Shown here: positions 9,076 through 16,918 of the stretch, one piece after another
Layout: the number at the start of each line of letters is the position of its first letter
Position numbering within the stretch: the first letter of the stretch is position 1
From: Methanosarcina sp. UBA289
GTDB taxonomy: Archaea > Halobacteriota > Methanosarcinia > Methanosarcinales > Methanosarcinaceae
NCBI GenBank assembly: GCA_002496565.1
Contig: DAKJ01000018.1
Location: 712,811 to 776,810 of the forward strand
Length of the DNA stretch: 64,000 nt
Reading direction: 5' to 3'
Program-made: the position numbers and the translations under genes
The notes under the pieces: generated by a model
The model's database searches: none
Seen by the model: the letters and a program-made list of their open reading frames with translations, nothing else
Told to the model about the DNA's origin: nothing

Positions 9076-9530
9076 TCCTTCCGGCAGGTGAAAAACAGTT
9101 TGAGTTCTGGATCTTGCGCCGAAACGGGCTTCCGAATATCAGTATTGCGAAGCATTTCGGAGTCTCAAGACAGGCAGTCTCGCGAGCCCTTCTTAGTATG
9201 GATAAGCGTATTGAAGAAACCCTGCTTGAAATGGCCAGGGCAAACAGGATTGAAGTCCAAAAACTGGACTCAAAGAAAGGGATACTCTTCGGGAGATCGG
9301 TTCCTTTCAAAGCCAACGCAATAATTTTTGTCTCGGCAAAACATGGAATGCAAGTTTGGTACGAGCACGAGGGAGAATGCGGATCTTGCGAAAGATACAG
9401 GGAATGTATTGAACTTCTCTGGGACTTTGCAGAAGAGATGCAGCTCAAACTCCAGAGTACAGAAGATCCCACAAAGATAGCTGATGAATTATTTGAGAAA
9501 TTAAAAGAATCGATTGAACAAGCCTACTAA
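9072..9530 (+). CDS. Helix-turn-helix transcriptional regulator with a CxxCx5C cluster
   Basis: Protein of 152 residues. Residues about 8-45 form a helix-turn-helix (LPNISIAKHFGVSRQAVSRA), similar to small archaeal HTH proteins of the Tfx type. The middle (about 60-95) has a beta-like ligand domain, and the segment CGSCERYREC (three Cys spaced CxxCx5C) could hold metal or sense redox state. The C terminus is helical. It lies 23 bases upstream of the first membrane-protein copy, so it is probably the first gene of, and regulator of, the tandem array. The target and signal are inferred. Confidence 0.75.
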   Translation: MFLPAGEKQFEFWILRRNGLPNISIAKHFGVSRQAVSRALLSMDKRIEETLLEMARANRIEVQKLDSKKGILFGRSVPFKANAIIFVSAKHGMQVWYEHEGECGSCERYRECIELLWDFAEEMQLKLQSTEDPTKIADELFEKLKESIEQAY

Positions 9531-9553
9531 AGCCAGATAAAACTGAGGAAAAG

Positions 9554-9859
9554 ATGGCAATGAATGTATTCACAAAAAGCATAAAGAGATTAATCGGATG
9601 GTGCCCGAACGCAAAAGCACTTGAAATCGGATCTCAAATTACTCCTGCAAATTTTGAAATATATGATAAATCTGGAGGAGAAAAAGCCGGAAACAATCTC
9701 AGCCGTATGAAAAGAATTGGACTGCTACTTGCCAGTGTAGGTGCTTTGATTTCAATGTTGTCACTTACTTTGGATTTAAAGGATAACCTATTATCGCTTA
9801 CGGTCGGAGTAGGAACTCTCTTATTTTTAATTGGTGCTACTCTCTATATTAAAGGATGA
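9554..9859 (+). CDS. DUF1673-like membrane protein, copy 1 (short form)
   Basis: A short member (101 aa) of the tandem family seen through 13.9 kb. It has the N-terminal signature RLIGWCPNAKALE (one change: LIGW instead of LMGW), the linker ITPANFEIYDKSGGEKAG shared with copies 3 and 5, then only two membrane helices (about residues 55-72 and 80-98). It lacks the C-terminal YWERKNH-type tail of the longer copies, so it is a naturally short or truncated form. A GAGGA site precedes the ATG. I believe the motif corresponds to the Methanosarcina-specific DUF1673 family; function unknown. Confidence 0.65.
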   Translation: MAMNVFTKSIKRLIGWCPNAKALEIGSQITPANFEIYDKSGGEKAGNNLSRMKRIGLLLASVGALISMLSLTLDLKDNLLSLTVGVGTLLFLIGATLYIKG

Positions 9860-9966
9860 TAGCGACTCCATGCATCGAAGTCATGATAGAATGAGGTTTC
9901 TTGATAGAAAGGGTGATTGTTCACGATTCCAGTGGGAATAAGCTGAGAATGGGGGAAACATAGACT

Positions 9967-10674
9967 ATGAACGTGTTAATTAAGAATATAAGGAAACTGA
10001 TGGGATGGTGCCCAAATGCAAAAATGCTTGAAACTCAGCGTTCTATCCATTCTGAATATTTTAAAACGAATGACCAGGCTAAAGGAAGAGATGCTGGAAA
10101 TCCTCCGGTTTTACCCACTGATTGGTGGAACAAACGCCATAATAGAGCACTAATAATATCCTCAGCGTTGACTCTTTTTTCTATACTGGGAATTGGATTT
10201 CTGGAAGTTCATCCCATGGATAAAGGTTTCATATTTGGGTTAATTATCGGAACCATTTTTAATCTATACATTTGCATCTGGAACTGGCATTACCTGAATA
10301 ATATAAAAAACACAGGCAAGAAAATAAAGAAGAATATTAGATCTCCAAAATGGAGAGTTATAAATATAATACTTTCCTTGGTATTACTGTATCTCTTTTT
10401 TTCACAGTCTAATTGGGGACTCGTTTTATTTTTTATTTCTGCCTTTTGTTTGATAGCTTTGTTTTATTATTTTAACTTTGATTCAACCGGCCTAGTACTG
10501 CTTCTTGTCTTTGGTTCATCGCTTGGTTGGAGACACACTATAGGCTTTATATCTGGCTTTTGTTTGACGGCTTTTCTCTATTACCTTACAGATATATTCT
10601 GGGAAAAGAGAAACGGGAAAATATTGCTTGTGTATGGGCACAAAATGCCAGAGATCTACATTGTAAATGCATGA
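9967..10674 (+). CDS. DUF1673-like membrane protein, copy 2 (long form)
   Basis: At 235 residues this is the longest copy. It starts with the family motif KLMGWCPNAKMLET, has a linker of its own type (QRSIHSEYFKTNDQ), and then about five to six hydrophobic segments instead of four, ending in a soluble tail FWEKRNGKILLVYGHK that matches the tails of the other full-length copies. The extra helices suggest an internal expansion or a separate lineage. It lies 107 bases after copy 1. Cellular role unknown; the invariant Cys and Pro of GWCP are its most conserved features. Confidence 0.65.
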   Translation: MNVLIKNIRKLMGWCPNAKMLETQRSIHSEYFKTNDQAKGRDAGNPPVLPTDWWNKRHNRALIISSALTLFSILGIGFLEVHPMDKGFIFGLIIGTIFNLYICIWNWHYLNNIKNTGKKIKKNIRSPKWRVINIILSLVLLYLFFSQSNWGLVLFFISAFCLIALFYYFNFDSTGLVLLLVFGSSLGWRHTIGFISGFCLTAFLYYLTDIFWEKRNGKILLVYGHKMPEIYIVNA

Positions 10675-10687
10675 ATGGAGGGATATT

Positions 10688-11305
10688 ATGACTCTGGAAC
10701 ACATCAAGAGACTCATGGGATGGTGCCCGAATGCAAAAACACTTGAAAATGGATTCCAGATAAGTCCTGCTAATTTTGAAGCATATAATCAATCGGGAGG
10801 AGAAAAGGCCAGGAATACAGGGATTTCGAGTCATATTTCCAGGTTTTTTTCCAGATTTGATGTCCGGATTCTCCTACCAACACTATTCTTGACTCCTATT
10901 TACATAAACTTGCTATTTCAAAGAGGTATAAATGCAGAGGCCTTCTTTTTAGGCTTTTCACTTTCTCTACTGATTTATATGCTCGGCTGGAAAAAGCAGA
11001 TGCATTATTACGATTCCCTGGCAAAAACCCCCATTTTTGGCTCTTCCTCAAAGAAAATACTCTTATGGGTTTTCTTAACCCTAATTTTGTTTTTAATTTT
11101 GCCTATGGTTTTCTTATCTCAGATACCTTCTTTTCTTAACGCACGGTCACTGTATTCCTTAGTTGCTGGAGCTGGGACCCTTATGTGGGGAAGTTATCTT
11201 CAGTTAATTTACTGGGAGAGGAAAAACCATATGAAAATTTATATAAAAAGTGAAAAGGGGTTCCAAAAAATGTATGCTATTGGGAAAAAGGATGGAGAGT
11301 TATGA
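10688..11305 (+). CDS. DUF1673-like membrane protein, copy 3 (type A)
   Basis: 205 residues: motif RLMGWCPNAKTLE, type A linker ISPANFEAYNQSGGEKAR, two pairs of membrane helices separated by a basic loop (WKKQMHYYD), and a cytoplasmic tail beginning YWERKNHMKIY. The ATG at 10688 was chosen over 10667 because GGAGGGA lies five bases before it. Its stop overlaps the start of copy 4 (ATGA at 11302-11305). Copies 3 and 5 are each other's closest relatives, part of a duplicated two-gene unit. Confidence 0.68.
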   Translation: MTLEHIKRLMGWCPNAKTLENGFQISPANFEAYNQSGGEKARNTGISSHISRFFSRFDVRILLPTLFLTPIYINLLFQRGINAEAFFLGFSLSLLIYMLGWKKQMHYYDSLAKTPIFGSSSKKILLWVFLTLILFLILPMVFLSQIPSFLNARSLYSLVAGAGTLMWGSYLQLIYWERKNHMKIYIKSEKGFQKMYAIGKKDGEL

Positions 11306-11910
11306 ATTGGGGAGCAAAATACATTAGAAAACCAATGGGATGGTGTCCTAATGCCAGAGCATCTGAAACCAGGCAGCACATTAACTTTGAAAATTTCGAA
11401 TCTGGTATCCCAGATAGAGAAAAAGGAGATAACGGGGATCAAAAAAATCCCAGATGGCTCCGAAAACTGAGTAATTATACTCTCTTTATTAACACTTTGT
11501 TTACACTCGTGTACATCCTAGCGATTAATCATCTGGGCCTAAATCTAGCCTTTTTACTCGCCGGATTTTTCATTTCTGTAGCTCTTATTGTCCTTGACTG
11601 GAAGAAGCAGATGAGAAGATACGATATCCTGGCACAGAAACTCATTTGCGAGAATCCCGGCATGAAAAAAGTGTCTCAAATAATGAACCTAATTTTCTAT
11701 ACAGTTCTTTTTTATTGGATTTTTTCTGGAGATGTGGCAAGGAATCATTCTATGCAAGTAATCATTTCGTTTATGGGTGGTTTCCTGGTCGGAATGTGGC
11801 TTAGTTATTTCCAGCTAATATATTGGCAGAAAGAGAATCACAAGATAATTTATTTAGACAAAAGTTACGGAAAGTGGAAAAAGTCATACATAATTCGGGA
11901 GAATAAATAA
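11302..11910 (+). CDS. DUF1673-like membrane protein, copy 4 (type B)
   Basis: 202 residues: motif KPMGWCPNARASET, type B linker (INFENFESGI, then NPRWLRKLSNYTLF), four membrane helices in two pairs with the WKKQMRRYD loop between them, and the tail YWQKENHKIIY followed by KKSYIIRENK. It overlaps copy 3 by four bases, and its TAA abuts the ATG of copy 5 with no gap. Very similar to copy 6 (same linker and tail), showing that copies 3-4 and 5-6 arose by duplication of a pair. Confidence 0.68.
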   Translation: MNWGAKYIRKPMGWCPNARASETRQHINFENFESGIPDREKGDNGDQKNPRWLRKLSNYTLFINTLFTLVYILAINHLGLNLAFLLAGFFISVALIVLDWKKQMRRYDILAQKLICENPGMKKVSQIMNLIFYTVLFYWIFSGDVARNHSMQVIISFMGGFLVGMWLSYFQLIYWQKENHKIIYLDKSYGKWKKSYIIRENK

Positions 11911-12522
11911 ATGCCAGCTAAGGTTTTTGGTTTTGATCAGATCAAAAAGTTTATGGGTTGGTGCCCGAATGTAAAAGCACTTGAAACCGGACCCAGGATT
12001 AGTTCTGCTAATTTTGAAGCAAACGATCAATCGGAAGGAGAAAAAACAAGAAGTCCGAAGGTTTCTAGCCAGCATTCAAGGCTTGATACCCAACTCTTCC
12101 TGCTACCAATTTTCTTTACTCCTGTTTACATAAAACTATTTCAAAAAGGTATAAACACAGAGGCTTTCCTTCTAGGCATTTTACTTTCTTTGCCAATAAA
12201 TTTGCTTGGCTGGAAAAAGCAAATGCATCAATACTATGCCGTGAAAAAAAATCCTGTCGTTTCTCCTTCCTTTAGAAAAACACTTGCCTGTGTAATATTA
12301 TTCCTATTTTTGGGTTTCACTTTGCTCATGGCTTTCTTGCCCTATATCTTATCTCATGCAGCTTATATTTTTAACGATCAGGCATTGTATTCTTTCACTT
12401 CAGGAACTCTGATATTGATGTGGGGCTTCTATTTCCAGCTAATTTACTGGGAAAGGAAAAACCATATGAAAATGTATACGGAAAGAGAAAAGGGACAGCA
12501 AAAGCTGTATGTCCTTGGATAA
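11911..12522 (+). CDS. DUF1673-like membrane protein, copy 5 (type A)
   Basis: 203 residues: N terminus MPAKVFGFDQIKKFMGWCP, type A linker ISSANFEANDQSEGEKTR, four helices with the WKKQMHQYY loop, tail YWERKNHMKMY. It is the type A partner of the second duplicated pair; its start lies 1,223 bases after that of copy 3. The N-terminal ten residues are similar to those encoded at the start of the broken copy 7, pointing to a third round of the same duplication. Confidence 0.68.
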   Translation: MPAKVFGFDQIKKFMGWCPNVKALETGPRISSANFEANDQSEGEKTRSPKVSSQHSRLDTQLFLLPIFFTPVYIKLFQKGINTEAFLLGILLSLPINLLGWKKQMHQYYAVKKNPVVSPSFRKTLACVILFLFLGFTLLMAFLPYILSHAAYIFNDQALYSFTSGTLILMWGFYFQLIYWERKNHMKMYTEREKGQQKLYVLG

Positions 12523-12536
12523 AAAGGGAAAGAACT

Positions 12537-13136
12537 ATTAACTGGGAGTCCAGATGCATAAAAAAGTTGATGGGATGGTGCCCAAATGCAAAAGCACATG
12601 AGGCAAGACAACCCATTAACTTTGAAAGTTTTGAATCTGGTATTTCGAGTAGAATAAGTGGAGATAACGAGGATCAAAAAAATCCCGGATGGCTCCGAAA
12701 ACTGAGTAATTATACTCTCTTAATTAACACTTTATTTACACTCGCATATCTCCTAATAATTAAGCAGTTAGGTGTAAACCTGATCTTTCTACTTGCCGGA
12801 TTTTTAGTTCCTTTATTTTTCGTTATATTTGACTGGAAAGCTCAAATGCAAAGATATGATGCTCTAGTAAAACATCCGGTAATCGACTATTCAGATAAGA
12901 AAAAACTCTATTTTATACTCGCATATGCGCTTATAATTGTGATTTTCTACCTATATATTAAAGGCCAAGAACTTGCTATGCAAGCAATATTTTCATTATT
13001 GGGAGGTCTCCTAGTTGGGATGTGGCTTAGTTATTTCCAGCTAAAATATTGGGAGAAAAAGAACCACAAAACTATTTATTTCGGCAAAAAGCACGGGACC
13101 TGGAAAACTTCGTATATTATCAGGGAGAAAAAATAA
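12537..13136 (+). CDS. DUF1673-like membrane protein, copy 6 (type B), apparent ATT start
   Basis: 199 residues if started at the position equivalent to copy 4. Copy 4 begins ATG AAT TGG; here the same place reads ATT AAC TGG (12537), followed by the family motif KLMGWCPNAKAHE, the type B linker INFESFESGI, four helices and the tail YWEKKNHKTIY. An AAAGGGAAAG stretch just upstream could be the ribosome site. The first in-frame ATG upstream (12420) would overlap copy 5 by about 100 bases; the next internal ATG (12570) removes residues before GWCP. The gene is therefore intact except for a non-standard start. Confidence 0.6.
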   Translation: MNWESRCIKKLMGWCPNAKAHEARQPINFESFESGISSRISGDNEDQKNPGWLRKLSNYTLLINTLFTLAYLLIIKQLGVNLIFLLAGFLVPLFFVIFDWKAQMQRYDALVKHPVIDYSDKKKLYFILAYALIIVIFYLYIKGQELAMQAIFSLLGGLLVGMWLSYFQLKYWEKKNHKTIYFGKKHGTWKTSYIIREKK

Positions 13137-13855
13137 ATGTCTGCTAAAGCTATTGCTTTTGAGCAGATCAAAAATTAATGGGATGGTGCCCAGCCTGCAA
13201 GAAAACGGCTCACTAAACAAAACAGTCCTGTTACTTTATAAACACAGCCATAATTTCCGGAAAAACAGAAAACACTACTGAATTCCGAACAGCAAATGTG
13301 ATCTTCCCTGCAAATACAGCTCTGTTTACTTTTCTTTTTGTAATATCTTTCAACCTGCTCATGACGCATACAGAAAATATTTCTCTCTTCTTAGTCGGTC
13401 TCTTCCTGCTGAACATTCCTTGTTACTTGCTAATTCTCAAAACCTTCGAGGCAGCAGTTCTGATAGATAAATCAGGAGTACACCTTCAGGCATTCAGATT
13501 GAAGAAATTTGACATCCCTTATGAAGAGATCGAAAACATAACGTCACACAGGCTTGAAAAGCGTTCAAAGGAAATGTCCCTTCTCCTTGTAATTGGAGAA
13601 ATTGCTTTCTGTGGATTCGTGGTCTACATGACTGTAATAAAAGGGGAATGGAAAATACCTCTGCTATTGGTCTCACTGCTTCCCCTTATTCTGTTTGCTA
13701 CGAGAAAGCAAAAAACCCACTTACGGAACCTGAACACGCAACTGTATATCAAGACTAAACACAAAAAATGGTACGAACTGAATTCTTATCATTCCCTAAT
13801 CACGGACGAAGTCTCGGCTGCAAAGATTAAATCATCTATTGAAAGGCATTTGTGA
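13137..13855 (+). pseudogene. Broken DUF1673-like copy 7 (frameshift plus stop); 3' part open as a 185-residue frame
   Basis: The ATG at 13137 abuts the end of copy 6 exactly as copy 5 abuts copy 4. It encodes MSAKAIAFEQIKN, then stops at TAATGGG because one base is missing relative to copy 5. In the next frame MGWCPACKKTAH (from 13178) reaches a TAA at 13214; the same frame then stays open to 13855. That part has a GTG at 13298 without a ribosome site, helices about residues 8-20 and 28-45, a PH-like beta segment (AVLIDKSGVHLQAFRLKKFD) and two more helices. So this is either a decayed fused gene or a decayed 5' end before a separate membrane protein translated from 13298. Confidence 0.55.
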
Positions 13856-13866
13856 AGGTTTATAAA

Positions 13867-13941
13867 ATGACTTTAGTAAAATATTTTAGAAAATTGATGG
13901 GATGGTGCCCGATGAAAAAAATCATTACTTTAAACTTTTAA
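13867..13941 (+). pseudogene. Truncated DUF1673-like copy 8 (N-terminal stub)
   Basis: Reads MTLVKYFRKLMGWCP and then runs into MKKIITLNF and a stop; homology to the family ends immediately after the GWCP motif. The 3' end overlaps the last codons of the opposite DUF5788-like gene. It is the eighth occurrence of the motif and marks the end of the array, probably a recombination breakpoint. Confidence 0.55.
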
Positions 13942-14398
13942 TAAGCTCCTGAAAGCGCTTTTCGTCCACTATCTTCTGGATATTGAGCATCCGCTTAAAC
14001 TCATCGACGCTTTTTTCCCCGCCTTTCCCCTCAAGTTTGTCTTTTAATTCCATTGAGGCCCGCAGAAGCCCAGTTGCCTCCTCATAGAGGGCTTTAGCCT
14101 CTGTTTTTGTAAGTTCTTCAGTCTCCAGTAGTTCTTCGTCTGCTTTTGACTTTTCTTCCAATTTTGGAATTAAAGCCTTTATTTCGGCAGCTTTATCCGT
14201 ATCCAGTGATTCTTTCTCGCTCAGCCCTATAACCATGTCCCTGAGTTTGTACTCGCACCCATCGATCTCTACGCTTTCAGGGATTTTCTTTCCTGCCCAG
14301 GCAAAATCACTCCTTAGGCTCCAGAGGAGCTTATTGCGCTCTTCGTAACCCAGATATTCTTCGTCTGCTTCTTCCGTGTCATTATCGCTTTTTACCAT
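13925..14398 (-). CDS. DUF5788-like protein (paralogue 1)
   Basis: A soluble, highly charged protein of 157 residues, mostly helical, with a conserved opening LGYEERNKLLWSLRSDFAWAG, then WxG...IPESVEIDG and a C-terminal region EAKALYEEATGLLRA. It is clearly related to the protein at 16078-16554. I associate the pattern with archaeal DUF5788; function unknown. The ATG at 14398 was preferred over one at 14500 because GGGGAAG lies six bases upstream and the length then matches the paralogue. It lies about 180 bases downstream of pyrI in the same direction, so it may share that transcript. Confidence 0.65.
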   Translation of the reverse strand: MVKSDNDTEEADEEYLGYEERNKLLWSLRSDFAWAGKKIPESVEIDGCEYKLRDMVIGLSEKESLDTDKAAEIKALIPKLEEKSKADEELLETEELTKTEAKALYEEATGLLRASMELKDKLEGKGGEKSVDEFKRMLNIQKIVDEKRFQELIKSLK

Positions 14399-14580
14399 GA
14401 ACAACTTCCCCTGAAAATAAGTAGCAATTAAAACTGCAAGATCAGACTCACTATTAAGATCAGATTCACTGTTATACTGAAACAATATTTCTCTGAACAC
14501 TTAAGTTCTGAGAGCTTAAGTTCTGAGAGAACTCCAAGATAAAAGAAAAAAATTGATTTTAGCTTCACTGAAAGTCATCT

Positions 14581-15051
14581 TTACAACAAGTTTTCGGCTA
14601 TATTTTCAGAAATTACGTGCTCACAGTAAAGGCAGCGTAGAGTTACACCTTCCTCTTCTGACTGGAGCACGAAAAATTTGGATTTTATAGGTTCGCTGCT
14701 GTTAGAAATACAGTTAGAATTGATACAACGTACAACGCCTTCAACATAAGAAGGGAGTACAACATTATTTTTCTGAACTACTTCAAAATCCCTTATAATA
14801 TTAATAGTGGCTTTCGGAGAGATAAGGGCAATCCTATTAAGCTCCTCTACACTCAGTTCCTTGCCTTCAATTTTCACAACGTCTTTTTTGCCTCTGGCAC
14901 CAAGAGCATTCATGACAAAGCTGATGGTAGCTCGAAAAGCACTAGAAATCCCAAGTATGCGCAGAACATTTAAGGCTTGTCCTGCCTTTATATGATCAAT
15001 AACTGTTCCTTTCTCAATAGCCTGGATCTTAAGGTCTCGTTTTTCCTTCAT
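14581..15051 (-). CDS. pyrI: Aspartate carbamoyltransferase regulatory subunit
   Basis: The regulatory chain (156 aa) of aspartate transcarbamoylase, which binds nucleotides and ties the catalytic trimers together. The N-terminal allosteric domain contains IEKGTVIDHIKAGQALNVLR; the C-terminal zinc domain keeps all four Cys (CINSNC and CLYC), which contact the PyrB chains. The start overlaps the pyrB stop by four bases, giving tight coupling of the two subunits. Confidence 0.96.
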   Translation of the reverse strand: MKEKRDLKIQAIEKGTVIDHIKAGQALNVLRILGISSAFRATISFVMNALGARGKKDVVKIEGKELSVEELNRIALISPKATINIIRDFEVVQKNNVVLPSYVEGVVRCINSNCISNSSEPIKSKFFVLQSEEEGVTLRCLYCEHVISENIAENLL

Positions 15052-15974
15052 TCAATCACTCCTGTAGCAAGAGCAAGAAGTGCCATCCGCGTAGGAACCC
15101 CATAGAAAGCCTGCTCGAAATAACATGCATATGGTGTTGCATCCACTTCAGGAGAGATTTCGTTGACCCGTGGTAGAGGATGAAGAATCTTAAGTTTCGG
15201 ATCTGCATTTTTCAATAGGTCACCTGTAACTTTCAACCTGTTTTTGACCTTCTCATACTCTTCAGGATCAGGGAAACGTTCTCTTTGAACCCTTGTCATA
15301 TAAAGGACCTCGACGTCTCCAATTATCTCCTCAAGGGAATCAGTTTCTCTGATATGGATTCCATTCTTTTGAAGATCCCTTACAATCTCTTGGGGCATCC
15401 TGAGTTCAGGAGGCGAAACGAAAGTCATTTCAGCTCCATACAGGGATAGGGCATAGCATAGGGAATGAACTGTTCTTCCATATTTTAGATCCCCTGCCAT
15501 AGCTATCTTCAGGCCCTCAAGATGGCTTTCTCTGCGAATAGTATAAAGGTCAAGGAAAGTTTGTGAAGGGTGGTGTAAAGAGCCGTCTCCACCATTGATT
15601 ATAGGGACGGTTGCAAATTCCGCAGCCATTCGTGCTGATCCGTCAAGGGGATGACGCAACACTATAAGATCTGCATAGTTGCTGATTACACGGATAGTAT
15701 CGGCAAGATTTTCTCCCTTCATCACTGAACTTGCCTCTATGGACCCCAGGTTGAGAACCTCTCCTCCGAGTCTCTGCGCAGCAGCCTCAAAAGACAGCCT
15801 TGTCCTTGTGCTTGGTTCAAAAAAAAGAAGAGCTATAATTTTTCCATCCAGCAGCCGGGACCTTTCCTCACCTCTGGCCACAGGCTCAAGCCTTTCTGCT
15901 GTGTCCAGAATGTAATCAATTTCTTCCCGCGAAAAGTCCTTCATAGAGATGATGTGTCTGTTCTTAAATGACAT
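15048..15974 (-). CDS. pyrB: Aspartate carbamoyltransferase catalytic subunit
   Basis: Forms carbamoyl aspartate from carbamoyl phosphate and aspartate, the committed step of pyrimidine synthesis. The 308-residue chain shows the carbamoyl-phosphate motif PSTRTRLSF (about residues 54-62), the HPSQTFLD loop, DLKYGRTVHS and the HPLPRVNEI aspartate-binding segment near residue 265. All expected catalytic residues are visible. It is the first gene of pyrB-pyrI; upstream, in the same direction, lies a DUF5788-like paralogue. Confidence 0.97.
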   Translation of the reverse strand: MSFKNRHIISMKDFSREEIDYILDTAERLEPVARGEERSRLLDGKIIALLFFEPSTRTRLSFEAAAQRLGGEVLNLGSIEASSVMKGENLADTIRVISNYADLIVLRHPLDGSARMAAEFATVPIINGGDGSLHHPSQTFLDLYTIRRESHLEGLKIAMAGDLKYGRTVHSLCYALSLYGAEMTFVSPPELRMPQEIVRDLQKNGIHIRETDSLEEIIGDVEVLYMTRVQRERFPDPEEYEKVKNRLKVTGDLLKNADPKLKILHPLPRVNEISPEVDATPYACYFEQAFYGVPTRMALLALATGVIE

Positions 15975-16077
15975 CCTATTTTCATAAAGTGATTCCCAGA
16001 GATATAACCTTTGCTCCAGAAATAACTAAGAGTACTTAAGGAATTAAATTCTATCTCCGCATATCAATTTTGGTACT

Positions 16078-16554
16078 TCACTTAGATACCTTATTGATAA
16101 ATTCAAGCCAGAGCTTTGCATCTTTAATCCTCTGATTATCGAACTCTTCCTGAAAGCGTTTTGTATTTTCCTTAAATTTTCCGCTCTCGATTTCCTTAAG
16201 GTCTGTTATTGCACGCAATAAACCTGCAGTCTCATGATAGAGTTTTCTTGCTTCTTCCGAGGTAAGGGACTTCTCTTCAAGTTCCTTTTCCTCTTCCATT
16301 TCCTTTGCTGAAATTATTTCAATACATTTATCTATCCTGGATTTTTCAGCTACACTAAGTTCGTCTTTTTGAATCAATTCCCATACATAGTTGTGCAGAG
16401 GATAAGTTTCTCCTTCAAATTCAATATAATCCGGAATATGCTGACCAACCCAGAAAAGGCGAGAATGCAGAGCCGAAAGCAGCTGCCTGCGTTCTTCATC
16501 GGTTATATAATTTCCAGAGGCTTTATTCTTGCATATTCCAAAGTTTTCCTCCAT
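16078..16554 (-). CDS. DUF5788-like protein (paralogue 2)
   Basis: 158 residues, related along its length to the protein at 13925-14398: DEERRQLLSALHSRLFWVG at the start, IPDYIEFEGETYPLH in the middle, and EEARKLYHETAGLLRAI near the C terminus. Helical, charged, no membrane segment. A GGAAGGA site lies just before the ATG. The two paralogues bracket pyrB-pyrI in the same orientation; whether they act with pyrimidine synthesis is not shown. Function unknown. Confidence 0.65.
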   Translation of the reverse strand: MEENFGICKNKASGNYITDEERRQLLSALHSRLFWVGQHIPDYIEFEGETYPLHNYVWELIQKDELSVAEKSRIDKCIEIISAKEMEEEKELEEKSLTSEEARKLYHETAGLLRAITDLKEIESGKFKENTKRFQEEFDNQRIKDAKLWLEFINKVSK

Positions 16555-16918
16555 CGTCCTTCCCCAAGATATTGTATGCTCTTTAAGTTTCTATGACAAC
16601 TAGTTAATATTCACTCTTATCTGTGAACTTCAGATATAAAATAACAATATTAACACAAAAACAGTCGCAAATAAAAAGAAATATAGGTAATGAAAAACTC
16701 ACATATAAAAATAAGATAATTCAAATCAAAATAAAAGAATAAATTTAAAAAAAATCAAATAAAGAGGATTAAATTAAAAGAATAAATTAAGCTAATCAAT
16801 ACAAAAACCGGAAATTCGATAGGAATCCAGAATAAAACAGAATGAAAATATACAGGACATCTGATATAAAAATGCTTGAAAATTTCAGCTTTTTCGATTT
16901 TTCGCTTGAGGTGATACC
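16555..16918 (+). promoter_or_regulatory. AT-rich gap with the promoter of the HPS/RraA fusion gene
   Basis: A very AT-rich stretch of 364 bases with runs of AAATAAA-like words and no gene. A TATA-like GATATAAAAATG lies at about 16863-16874, roughly 50 bases before the proposed start at 16919. An eight-base GAGGTGAT at 16908-16915 is perfectly complementary to the archaeal 16S rRNA tail. Confidence 0.45.
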
